Positions 1 to 6,301 of a DNA stretch of 12,760 nucleotides are shown piece after piece. The DNA comes from Devosia sp. Its GTDB lineage: Bacteria > Pseudomonadota > Alphaproteobacteria > Rhizobiales > Devosiaceae. The DNA lies in NCBI GenBank assembly GCA_016793415.1, contig JAEUMC010000945.1:1-12760 (forward strand). The letters run 5' to 3'. A program made the position numbers and the translations under genes. Positions within the stretch are counted from its first letter, which is position 1. Every line of letters starts with the position of its first letter. Below the pieces are notes generated by a model. The model saw nothing but the letters and a program-made list of their open reading frames with translations, was not told the DNA's origin and did no database searches.

Positions 1-10
1 GTGTGAGGGT

Positions 11-48
11 CTCCCTCCCCCTTGCGGGGAGGGGACAGGGGTGGGGGT
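11..48. repeat. GC-rich palindromic intergenic element
   Basis: An 8-bp inverted repeat (CCCTCCCC at 13-20, GGGGAGGG at 26-33, 5-base loop) is followed by a G-rich run to position 48. Short elements of this pattern (C-rich arm, TTGC-type loop, G-rich arm, then a GGGGTGGGGGT-like tail) recur between genes in many Hyphomicrobiales genomes. That is remembered family knowledge and was not checked here. It lies just past the end of the minus-strand operon, but no T-run follows the stem on either strand, so it is not a clear intrinsic terminator. Bases 49-78 hold nothing recognisable. Confidence 0.5.
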
Positions 49-78
49 CAGCCCGCACCGGCCCATCGTCGGCCACCC

Positions 79-582
79 CTACCGATAATTCCTTGGATCC
101 GTCTTCCGGAACTCCCACGGCGCGTCGATTTTCGCCCCCGGCTGGAACACGCCGATCTGGGCGGCCTTCGCCTCTTCTTCCTGCGCCGTGTAGTCCGGTC
201 CCTGCTCGACGAACGCCCGCGCCATGCCGAGCCGCACCAGTTCGGCGCCGATATCCTTGCCCCCCGACGTGCACACCCCGTAGCGCCGGTTGAACTTGTC
301 CGGCTCGCCCGGCTGCAGCGTGCAGCTTGCCTCGCCCGAGGCGATCAGCTCGCCCAGCGCCTGGCGCGCCGCGCCGTAGCAATCCCACAACAGGTCGCCG
401 ACAAAGCACTTCTGCGGTCGCTCCGGCGCATCGACGGCCCACAGGATCACCCGTTGCTTCTCCACCATGATGATATCGGCATCGACCACCTTGGCCGCCC
501 CGCTCACCACTTCCTGCGCCATCGTTCCGGATACGCCCACGATCAGCGCCAGCGCGGCAAGGCTCAGTTTGAAATGCATCAT
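79..582 (-). CDS. exported staphylococcal-nuclease-like (thermonuclease family) protein
   Basis: The protein has 167 aa. Residues 1-22 form a signal peptide ending in GTMA before QEVV. The rest is one SNase-like OB-fold domain: the metal-binding pair D34/D36 (VVDAD), the DAPE motif with E54, and KFNR with R99, which match SNase D19/D21, E43 and R87. The position of catalytic Arg35 (usually V-R-L-x-G-I-D-A-P-E) is Ile46 here, in RVILWAVDAPE, so nuclease activity is doubtful. Four Cys (C59, C68, C87, C104) could form two disulfides in the periplasm. It is the last gene of the quinoprotein operon; its ATG overlaps the stop of the pentapeptide gene (ATGA), so it is translationally coupled. Two ATGs stand in tandem at the start and the choice does not matter. 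Family assignment is firm. Function, whether a periplasmic nuclease or a non-catalytic binding fold, is open. Confidence 0.85.
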   Translation of the reverse strand: MMHFKLSLAALALIVGVSGTMAQEVVSGAAKVVDADIIMVEKQRVILWAVDAPERPQKCFVGDLLWDCYGAARQALGELIASGEASCTLQPGEPDKFNRRYGVCTSGGKDIGAELVRLGMARAFVEQGPDYTAQEEEAKAAQIGVFQPGAKIDAPWEFRKTDPRNYR

Positions 583-1334
583 TCGGTCCCCTGCACCCGC
601 CCGTCGGGCAGGATGTTGCGTGTGTATGTCGCCGCGCCGAACTGCTCGAGCTTCAGCCGGGCCCGGGTGAAGCGGTTGTCGCTCAGCGTGGCGCCGGCGA
701 AGTCGGCATTGTCGAGCGCCGCGCCGTAGAAGTCGGTCAGCGACACCTTGGCATCCTTGAAGCTGGCGCCCGGGGCTGTCGCCTGCAGGAACCCGGCGCT
801 GGTGATGGTAGTGTCGTCGAACCTGGTGCGCCCCAGGCTCGCCTTCTCGAGATTGGTGCGCTCGAGCGACGCGCCGGTGAGGTTGGCATTGTTGAGCCGC
901 ACCTCCTTCATCACCGCCCAGTCGAGATCGGCCCCGCTCAGGTCGGCACCGGTGAGCCGCGCGTGCTGCATGCGCGTCGCGGTGAGGTCGGCTTTCGGTA
1001 ACCTGGCGCCGGACAGCTGCGCCTCGTAAAACATCGCATCCTTGAAATGCCCGCCGCTGAGGTCGGCGCCGCTGAGATCGGCGAGGTTGAAGTTCGCCCC
1101 TTCCGCCACCACCCCACTCAGGTTGGCGCCCTTGAGGTTGGCGCGGTGGAAGCTGGCATTGCTGAGGTTGGCGCCACTGAGATCGACGCCCGTGAGGTCG
1201 AGCTTCTTGAAGCTCTCATTGCTGAGGTCACAGCCCCGGCACTCGGTGCGGGCGCCGCTGCGCAGCTCATCCGCCGGGCTGGCCAATGCCGCGCCGGGCA
1301 CCAGTACGAGGAGGGCCAACAGCGCCACTCGCAT
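579..1334 (-). CDS. exported pentapeptide-repeat protein, 40 uninterrupted repeats
   Basis: The protein has 251 aa. Residues 1-18 are a signal peptide (GAALA before SPADE). From residue 37 to 232 the central hydrophobic residue (L or F, some M/I/V/A) falls every five residues without a break, giving 40 pentapeptides of the A(D/N)LSG type. This fold is a right-handed four-sided beta-helix, so 40 repeats make ten full turns. A CRGC pair (C32, C35) precedes the helix and may cap it. A further ATG lies at 1349, overlapping the upstream stop, but AGGAG at 1342-1346 sits 7 bases before the ATG at 1334 and the signal peptide begins there, so 1334 is chosen. Most described pentapeptide proteins (Qnr, MfpA, cyanobacterial ones) are cytoplasmic or thylakoid proteins. 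The partner of an exported one in a quinoprotein operon is unknown. The repeat register is certain; the role is not. Confidence 0.9.
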   Translation of the reverse strand: MRVALLALLVLVPGAALASPADELRSGARTECRGCDLSNESFKKLDLTGVDLSGANLSNASFHRANLKGANLSGVVAEGANFNLADLSGADLSGGHFKDAMFYEAQLSGARLPKADLTATRMQHARLTGADLSGADLDWAVMKEVRLNNANLTGASLERTNLEKASLGRTRFDDTTITSAGFLQATAPGASFKDAKVSLTDFYGAALDNADFAGATLSDNRFTRARLKLEQFGAATYTRNILPDGRVQGTE

Positions 1335-1345
1335 CGGCTCTCTCC

Positions 1346-2098
1346 TCATCGCACCGGCCTCGTATCCGGTTCATACGGCTTTTCGACCACTTCGAGCCGG
1401 GTGGCCGACTGGAAATAGTTCTTGTTGACCTGCTGGGTCTCGAGGTTGATCGACGTCTGCCCCTTCTTGCGGAAATAGGTGGCTTCGAGCCGCATCCGCG
1501 CGTCGCCTTCCGGGCTGTCGGCGGTGCAGATCTCATGCACGAAGATCTTGCCGACCGGCAGCTGCCCGTCGGTCGGCGGCAGCTCCTCGCAGCTCTGGGC
1601 CCAGCGCCCGTAGCGCGACTTGAGGTTGCGCGACAGCGTCATTGCCACCCGCCGCTCGCGGTCCGAGGCCCGCTCGTCGGTCACCACCCGGATGCCGCGG
1701 GCGATGCCGCCGGTATCGATCAGCACCGAGAACACCACCGGATGGGCATAGATCGAGTTGCCGCCCTGCATGACGCGGTATTCGGTCTCCAGCGCCTTGG
1801 CGATGTAGTCGGCCTCATCGTCATTGGTGAAGTAGACCTCGTGCAGCCCGCTCGGCTCAGCCGGGCATTTCTCGAATTCGGCGAAGCTCCCGAGCGGCGT
1901 CGAGGGCGGCCCGCCATTGGTGCCGCAAGCGATCTCGGCGATCTCGGCCGCCGGGATCTGGCTTATGGGCTCGCCGAACCTGATGTCCCAGATGGTGTAT
2001 CCGGGCACGAGGTTCGCATCGAACTGCGCCAGCGCCGGCGGGGTCACCGCCAGCGCGCCGAGCATCACGACAGACAGCGGCAGAAGGCCGAGCCGCAT
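1346..2098 (-). CDS. exported protein of unknown function in the quinoprotein operon
   Basis: I do not recognise a family for this 250-aa protein. Residues 1-24 are a typical signal peptide (hydrophobic core, PPALA before QFDAN), with no further membrane segment. The mature part is mixed alpha/beta in appearance, with four Cys (C58, C78, C170, C191) that could form two disulfides. Residues 82-140 contain an acidic stretch (TNDDEAD) and alternating hydrophobic strands (PVVFSVLID, GIRVVTDE). The C-terminal third is rich in charged strand-like sequence. The ATG lies 3 bases after the cytochrome stop, with an AAGAAG ribosome site inside the end of that gene, so the two are co-transcribed and probably coupled. 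The stop at 1346 lies 11 bases before the pentapeptide start. Position suggests an accessory periplasmic factor for the dehydrogenase or cytochrome; this is inference only. Confidence 0.8.
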   Translation of the reverse strand: MRLGLLPLSVVMLGALAVTPPALAQFDANLVPGYTIWDIRFGEPISQIPAAEIAEIACGTNGGPPSTPLGSFAEFEKCPAEPSGLHEVYFTNDDEADYIAKALETEYRVMQGGNSIYAHPVVFSVLIDTGGIARGIRVVTDERASDRERRVAMTLSRNLKSRYGRWAQSCEELPPTDGQLPVGKIFVHEICTADSPEGDARMRLEATYFRKKGQTSINLETQQVNKNYFQSATRLEVVEKPYEPDTRPVR

Positions 2099-2101
2099 GG
2101 C

Positions 2102-2710
2102 TTACTTCTTCAGGAAGGCGCAGGACTTCTCGGCCGAGGCGCCGAAGTAGAACGCACAATCCTCGTAGGTCGCCTTCGGCTTGCCCTGGATGTGGGTCTG
2201 GATGTAGGCGACGAGGCTGATGATGTCTTCCTTCTTCAGCGACTTGCCCTTGTGCGGCATCTGGCCTTCCTCGAAGTCGGCCTTGGTCATGCCGTAGCAG
2301 CGATCATCCTTGTAGGCGGAGGCATCGTGATACGGCATCGGCGTGCCGGGAATGCCGCAGCTGATGATTTCGATGAAGCCCTGCGCATCGAGCCCGGATT
2401 CACGCAGCAGCGCTGCGGCGCCTTCCGAGCGCGGGTTCTTGCCCAGGCCATTGCCGTCCCAGCCGTGGCACGAGACGCAGTTGCCGCCCTTGCTGCCGAA
2501 CACCACGACGCCGCGATTGATGTCGGCGCCGGCGAGCAGCGGGTCGAGCTCGACCGCGGCGGCATCGGCCGCCGGAGCCTCGGCGGGTGTGGCGGTCTCG
2601 GCGGCAGGGGCGTTGGCCGGCGGCTGCGCGGCGTTGAGCGCCAGGGGGGTGACCGCGATGAGGCCGGCCGCGATGAGCAGCGCCAGGGATTTGCGGTTGA
2701 GAAGCGACAT
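2102..2710 (-). CDS. periplasmic c-type cytochrome, probable electron acceptor of the PQQ dehydrogenase
   Basis: The protein has 202 aa. Residues 1-27 are a signal peptide, followed by an Ala/Pro-rich linker to about residue 55. One haem site CVSCH is at C78-C81-H82. M125 (PGTPMPY) and M151 (GQMPH) are candidates for the sixth ligand. The segment CGIPGTPMPY followed by DDRCYGMT resembles the small mono-haem cytochromes that accept electrons from methanol/ethanol-type quinoproteins (XoxG/cytochrome cL-like role). Four non-haem Cys (C118, C138, C185, C197) suggest two stabilising disulfides. The open frame extends to a TTG at 2731, but the ATG at 2710 has an AAGAAGAG ribosome site and starts the signal peptide. 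The gene follows the dehydrogenase by 87 bp, with a strong hairpin in the gap. The haem protein call is certain; the partner assignment rests on gene order and family precedent. Confidence 0.9.
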   Translation of the reverse strand: MSLLNRKSLALLIAAGLIAVTPLALNAAQPPANAPAAETATPAEAPAADAAAVELDPLLAGADINRGVVVFGSKGGNCVSCHGWDGNGLGKNPRSEGAAALLRESGLDAQGFIEIISCGIPGTPMPYHDASAYKDDRCYGMTKADFEEGQMPHKGKSLKKEDIISLVAYIQTHIQGKPKATYEDCAFYFGASAEKSCAFLKK

Positions 2711-2737
2711 CGGGAACTCTTCTTTCTTCAATGAGCT

Positions 2738-2765
2738 GTGCCGGGCGGTAGAAACCGCCCGGCAT
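2738..2765 (-). promoter_or_regulatory. intercistronic hairpin between dehydrogenase and cytochrome genes
   Basis: GCCGGGCGGT (2740-2749) and ACCGCCCGGC (2754-2763) are perfect 10-bp arms around a 4-base loop. A flanking T-A pair (2739/2764) and a G-T pair (2738/2765) extend the stem. On the minus transcript the stem is followed by CACAGCTCATTG, with no U-run, so it is not a standard intrinsic terminator. It more likely protects the 3' end of the dehydrogenase message or partly attenuates transcription into the cytochrome gene. This would fit a need for different amounts of the two proteins (inference). Confidence 0.6.
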
Positions 2766-2797
2766 CCTTCAGATTTATCGATGGTCTCGGACCGCCG

Positions 2798-4546
2798 TCA
2801 GAGCGAGAACACGTAGAGCACGTTGGCCGCGGGGCGGTTGGCAAGCTCGGGGTACCCGAAGGTGGTCACGGCGCTGCCGCCGGCCGCAATCGCGATGTAC
2901 TCCTTGTCGCCGATCTTGAAGGCGATCGGCGGGGCGCTGAACGTGCCACCCATGTTGATCGACCACTTCTGCTCCAAAGTCTTCGCATCATACGCGCCGA
3001 AGGTGCCGTCCATCTCGCCGGTCCACACCAGGCCCGGAGTGGTCATCACACCGGCATAGTTCGGATACGGACGCTCGATCTTGGCGACCTGCTTGCCGGT
3101 GGTGACGTCGAAGGCGAAGATCGAGCCGGTCTGGGCACCCGACGCTGCCGCCGCACCGCCTGCGAAGGTGGTGGCGCCCGGCGCCACGTCTTCCGGAGAC
3201 TTTTCCTCGACCGTCAGGTCCGAACAGCCTTCGATGCCGGCGCCATAGGCAATGTTGGTGCTGGAATCGACGGCCGGGGGCCAGAAGTTCATGCCGCCCT
3301 GGATGTTCGGGCAGGTGTTCACCGTCTCGCCACCGCGACGCATGGTGCCGTTGGCATAGACCTGGAGCGGCTTGGACGCATCATATTCGACCGGCTTGCC
3401 GGTCTTGGGGTCGATGCCCTTGGTCCAGTTCAGCTTCGACACGTAGGGGTTCGCCGCGATGAACGAGCCGTTGCTGCGGTCGAGCGTGTAGAAGATGCCG
3501 TTACGGCCGAAATGCGCCAGAACCTTGCGGTCTTCGCCGTCGACCTTGGCATCGACGAGCAGCTGGGCGCCGACTTCGTCATAGTCCATGTAGTCGCCCG
3601 GGGTGTACTGGAAGTGCCACTTCAGCTCGCCGGTATCGGCGTCGAGCGCCACGGTCGAGTTGGAGTAGAGATTGTCACCCGGACGATATTCCGGATCGTA
3701 CATCGGCACCGGGTTGCCCGTGCCCCAGTAGGTGACGTTGGTGGCTTCGTCGTACGAGCCGGTCACCCAGGCCGCAGCGCCGCCGGTCTTCCAGCAATCG
3801 GGGTTGCCCGACTGGTCGCAGAGCCAGGTTTCGGAGCCGGGCTGGCCGGGCTCGGGAACGGTATAGAAGCGCCAGACTTCCTCGCCGGTCTTGGCGTCGA
3901 GCGCCGCCACCCAACCGCGCGTCGCCCAATCGCCATAGGACTGGCCGACCAGGATCTTGTCCTTGACCACCAGCGGCGCATTGGTGAAGCCTTCACCCGG
4001 CTCCTTGCCGACCTGCTGGTCCCACACCACATCGCCGGTCTCGTCGTCGAAGGCCATGACGCGGCCGTCGTTGAGCGCGGTGATCACCAGGTTGTCGACC
4101 AGCGCCAGGCCACGCGAGGCGAGCAGGATGCCGCGGCTCGGGTCCTTGTCGACGCCGGTGTCGCCGACCCACACGGTCTTGCCCTGCTTGCCGTCCGAAG
4201 CGTCGATCTTGTAGGGCGTGCCCCATGGATCGGTGATGTAGAGGAAGCCGTCCTTGGCGAGCGGCGTCGCTTCCATCGAGCCGGCGCCGAACCCGGCCGG
4301 CTCGGAGCCGCCGAGCGGCACCGCGAAGGCGAGCTTCAGTCCCGAAACGTTGTCGGCGGTGATTTCGCTGAGCGGCGAGTAGCGGTGTGCGTCATAGGTG
4401 CGGTGCACCATCAGCCAGTTGCCGGCTTCCGCCTCGCTGCCCGCGGCGGAAAGCCGCGCGGCGGTCACGTCGGCGCTGAGGGCCATCCCAGGCATGACCA
4501 GCATGCTGCCCGCCAACATGGCGGACATCAGGTGTTTCAGGTGCAT
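2798..4546 (-). CDS. PQQ-dependent alcohol dehydrogenase (methanol/ethanol quinoprotein family), predicted lanthanide-using
   Basis: This 582-aa periplasmic quinoprotein would oxidise an alcohol and pass electrons to a cytochrome c. Residues 1-24 are a signal peptide. An eight-bladed propeller is shown by repeated W-motifs (AFDDETGDVVW 165-175, ALDAKTGEEVW 215-225, ALDADTGELKW 300-310, AYDAKTLEQKW 518-528). Landmarks in order are W252 in CWKTGG (under PQQ), N278 in GTGNP (metal), D321 (catalytic base), D323 two residues later (extra carboxylate of lanthanide-type enzymes), R348 in GRNGIFYTLDR, and N420/W422 in GGMNFWPP. By alignment the usual Glu metal ligand is Asp206 (YGDWATRG), and the vicinal Cys-Cys before NRGxA is absent (GILLASRGLAL, 139-149). 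GGGGGAG precedes the ATG. XoxF, MxaF or ExaA proper are unlikely given these differences. In Devosia a related class includes DepA, which oxidises deoxynivalenol; kinship is only a possibility. Family is certain; substrate is unknown. Confidence 0.95.
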   Translation of the reverse strand: MHLKHLMSAMLAGSMLVMPGMALSADVTAARLSAAGSEAEAGNWLMVHRTYDAHRYSPLSEITADNVSGLKLAFAVPLGGSEPAGFGAGSMEATPLAKDGFLYITDPWGTPYKIDASDGKQGKTVWVGDTGVDKDPSRGILLASRGLALVDNLVITALNDGRVMAFDDETGDVVWDQQVGKEPGEGFTNAPLVVKDKILVGQSYGDWATRGWVAALDAKTGEEVWRFYTVPEPGQPGSETWLCDQSGNPDCWKTGGAAAWVTGSYDEATNVTYWGTGNPVPMYDPEYRPGDNLYSNSTVALDADTGELKWHFQYTPGDYMDYDEVGAQLLVDAKVDGEDRKVLAHFGRNGIFYTLDRSNGSFIAANPYVSKLNWTKGIDPKTGKPVEYDASKPLQVYANGTMRRGGETVNTCPNIQGGMNFWPPAVDSSTNIAYGAGIEGCSDLTVEEKSPEDVAPGATTFAGGAAAASGAQTGSIFAFDVTTGKQVAKIERPYPNYAGVMTTPGLVWTGEMDGTFGAYDAKTLEQKWSINMGGTFSAPPIAFKIGDKEYIAIAAGGSAVTTFGYPELANRPAANVLYVFSL

Positions 4547-4591
4547 TCGTCTCCCCCTTCAGGATCGGTACTTGTTGGCACTCTGGCGCCA

Positions 4592-4627
4592 CATAAGACC
4601 GATGCCCGGGGAAGTTTGCCTATGTCA
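4592..4627. promoter_or_regulatory. candidate operator upstream of the PQQ dehydrogenase gene
   Basis: The 82-bp gap between the regulator stop and the dehydrogenase ATG holds an imperfect dyad: CATAAG (4592-4597) and CCTATG (4619-4624) are concentric with CCC-G-GGG (4605-4611). The 9-mer CCTATGTCA (4619-4627) recurs exactly at 5701-5709, upstream of the LysR gene. A shared site for the regulator, controlling both itself and the dehydrogenase, is plausible. I could not place a convincing -35/-10 pair here. Confidence 0.3.
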
Positions 4628-4628
4628 T

Positions 4629-5678
4629 CTATTGGAAATTCTGCTGCACGCCGGCACTCACCCGCCCGCCTGCCAGTTCCTTTTCCAGCCGGGCCCGTTC
4701 CGGTGTCGGCAGCTCCAGCACGCTGTCGGCGGGGACGTTCTGGGCGTACTCGTGCCGGCAGAAGTCGGTGAGCCGCTTGAAGATATTGGCATAGCCCGGC
4801 AGCGTCATCAGGTGCTTGGGCATGGCGAGGACGATCGAGCGATCCATGCCGCTGAGCGTATAGACCCTGAGTCGGGCCCGCACCGAATTGGGCAGGCTCG
4901 GCAACAGCGACAGCGGCACATGCGTCGTCGCCAGCCCCTCCGCCACGATGTCGGTCGCCGCCACATAGGTCATGGCCGAGAAGGCCGGCGTCGCGTAGGG
5001 CAGGTTCGAACGGTACCAGGCGTCGGATACCGGCCGCATCGGCACATTGGCGCTGATCTCGACATAGCGGGTCAGCGAGGCGTCGAGCTGGCTGGCCTTC
5101 ACTCCCTTGGTCAGGGCCTTTTCCAGCATCCCGGCGGGCAGCTCGGCCGGCACCAGCAGCACCATCGGATCGCGGAACAGCAGCGCCGTGGCAAAGCTCG
5201 AGCGATCCTCGGCCAGCGCGTCGTCGTTGACGATCACGCAGTTGAGCTGGTGCAGCCTGAGCTGCTCCACCAGCTCGCTGCTGGTGGTCGAATAGCTCAC
5301 CTCGAACTTGGCAAAGCCCTGCTCGTCGCTGGCGATCCGCGCCGCCGCCGAGAGGAACCGTCCACGCAAGGTCGGGCTGAGCCCGATCCGCAAGAACACC
5401 CGGCTGTCGACGTAGCGCTTCTCGTGCTCGTCGATCGCCTGGTCGAACTTGCGCAGCACCTCGTCGGAGAACTTGAACCAGTATTCGCCCGACGGGGTCA
5501 GGCTGACCGTTCCGGTGCGGTTGCGGTTGATCAGTTGCGTGCCCAGCCGCTCTTCGAGCTTGGCCAGCTGCTGGCTGATCGAAGGCTGGCTCAGCCCGAC
5601 GCGCCGCGATGCCTTGGTGATCGATCCTGCGATCACCACGGCGCGGAAAATCTGCATCTGCTTGAGGGTGATGTCCAT
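4629..5678 (-). CDS. LysR-family transcriptional regulator
   Basis: The protein has 349 aa. Residues 7-66 are the winged helix-turn-helix of LysR regulators (AGSITKASRRVGLSQPSIS, then LEERLGTQL, then the LTPSGE wing). A linker helix follows to about residue 92. Residues 95-310 are the two-lobed effector-binding domain, and a Glu/Arg-rich tail of some 35 residues makes it longer than the usual 300 or so. The frame is open to 5759, but the ATG at 5678 gives the canonical MDITLKQMQIFRAV beginning; the residues before it look like non-coding translation. The gene lies in the same direction as the dehydrogenase and 82 bp ahead of it, not divergent as in many LysR pairs. It may be the local regulator of the quinoprotein operon, responding to the alcohol or its product; this is inference from adjacency and the shared 9-mer. 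Confidence 0.92.
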   Translation of the reverse strand: MDITLKQMQIFRAVVIAGSITKASRRVGLSQPSISQQLAKLEERLGTQLINRNRTGTVSLTPSGEYWFKFSDEVLRKFDQAIDEHEKRYVDSRVFLRIGLSPTLRGRFLSAAARIASDEQGFAKFEVSYSTTSSELVEQLRLHQLNCVIVNDDALAEDRSSFATALLFRDPMVLLVPAELPAGMLEKALTKGVKASQLDASLTRYVEISANVPMRPVSDAWYRSNLPYATPAFSAMTYVAATDIVAEGLATTHVPLSLLPSLPNSVRARLRVYTLSGMDRSIVLAMPKHLMTLPGYANIFKRLTDFCRHEYAQNVPADSVLELPTPERARLEKELAGGRVSAGVQQNFQ

Positions 5679-5700
5679 TGTGGCCCTGGAATGGTAGGCC

Positions 5701-5769
5701 CCTATGTCAGCACAATACGACACATTCGATAAGGCAATATAAGGTCGCATACCCCCCATTTGTGGGGGG
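5701..5769. promoter_or_regulatory. regulatory region upstream of the LysR gene: shared 9-mer and C/G hairpin
   Basis: This interval separates the cytochrome terminator from the LysR start. It contains CCTATGTCA at 5701-5709, identical to the copy before the dehydrogenase, and ATGT/ACAT arms (5704-5707, 5722-5725). A perfect 7-bp inverted repeat (CCCCCCA 5752-5758, TGGGGGG 5763-5769) also lies here. The middle is markedly AT-richer than the surroundings (around 5711-5745), as expected for a promoter, but no convincing -35/-10 pair was assigned. Confidence 0.35.
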
Positions 5770-5772
5770 ACG

Positions 5773-5806
5773 AAAAAACGCCCTCGCCGTTTCCGGAGAG
5801 GGCGTT
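5773..5806 (-). terminator. rho-independent terminator of the cytochrome c2-like gene
   Basis: A 9-bp stem (AACGCCCTC 5777-5785 with GAGGGCGTT 5798-5806) has an inner CCG/CGG pairing. On the minus strand a run of six T (5773-5778) follows, part of it shared with the stem. It begins 21 bp after the cytochrome stop. It separates that gene from the LysR and quinoprotein transcripts. Confidence 0.85.
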
Positions 5807-5827
5807 GATAACGCTGTCAGATTTGAC

Positions 5828-6259
5828 TTACTGCGCGGCGGGAGCCGCCGGTTCGGCCGGCGCGGCGCCATCGGCCGGCGCGGTCGAGAAGGTCTGCAGA
5901 TACGCCACGATATTATCGACGTCGGCCTGCTCCTTGAGCCCCGGGAAGCTCATCTTGGTGCCCTTCACGAAATCCTTGGGCTTGGTGAGGAACTGGTGCA
6001 GCGTCTCCGACGACCACACGAGGCCACCGGCGCCGGCATCGGTCATCGCCTGGGAGTACTTGAAGTCGGGGGCCGTACCGGCGACGCGGCCGAACAGCTC
6101 GTTGAGCTCGGGGCCCACCTTGTTCTTGGCGCCCTCGCCCACCGCATGGCAGGACGCGCATTTCTTGAACACGTTGGCGCCGGCCGCCGCATCGCCCTGG
6201 GCAAAGGCGGAACCCGCAAGCAGGGCCGACATCACCAAACCTAGAGCCAGAACTTTCAT
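5828..6259 (-). CDS. soluble periplasmic cytochrome c2/c550-like protein
   Basis: The protein has 143 aa. Residues 1-20 are a signal peptide (GSAFA before QG). The single haem site CASCH is at C34, C37 and H38, and M103 in TKMSFPGL is the expected sixth ligand, the class I mitochondrial-type arrangement. The KVGPELNELFGR segment after the haem site is typical of alphaproteobacterial cytochrome c2. A C-terminal tail of about 15 Ala/Pro-rich residues (128-143) is unusual and may be flexible. The open frame runs to 6463, but the ATG at 6259 has GGAGG 7 bases upstream and begins the signal peptide. It has its own terminator and probable promoter. It may carry electrons from the quinoprotein's cytochrome (2102-2710) to an oxidase, or serve general respiration; context cannot decide. 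Confidence 0.93.
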   Translation of the reverse strand: MKVLALGLVMSALLAGSAFAQGDAAAGANVFKKCASCHAVGEGAKNKVGPELNELFGRVAGTAPDFKYSQAMTDAGAGGLVWSSETLHQFLTKPKDFVKGTKMSFPGLKEQADVDNIVAYLQTFSTAPADGAAPAEPAAPAAQ

Positions 6260-6301
6260 TGGTATTCCTCCAAACAGCCGCCATCCGCGCGACGGACTTA
6301 G

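Noticed and set aside
579..1334. Repetitive DNA pattern in the pentapeptide gene as a mobile or tandem repeat element
   Set aside because: The periodicity is 15 bp and follows the protein repeat; it is coding and not a separate element.
1286..2734. 482-codon plus-strand open frame opposite the cytochrome and hypothetical genes
   Set aside because: It is the antisense shadow of two genes with clear signal peptides and a haem motif; composition is that of a GC-driven frame.
2738..2765. Intrinsic terminator after the dehydrogenase gene
   Set aside because: The stem is strong, but no U-run follows it on the minus strand and the cytochrome gene follows directly.
2798..4546. Naming the dehydrogenase xoxF, mxaF or exaA
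   Set aside because: It lacks the vicinal Cys pair and the Glu ligand and has no neighbouring xoxJ/mxaJ-type gene, so a specific symbol is not justified.
2738..4771. 677-codon plus-strand open frame opposite the dehydrogenase and into LysR
   Set aside because: It lies antisense to a certain gene, is rich in Arg/Ala/Gly/His/Val as expected from GC-rich reverse frames, and has no recognisable domain.
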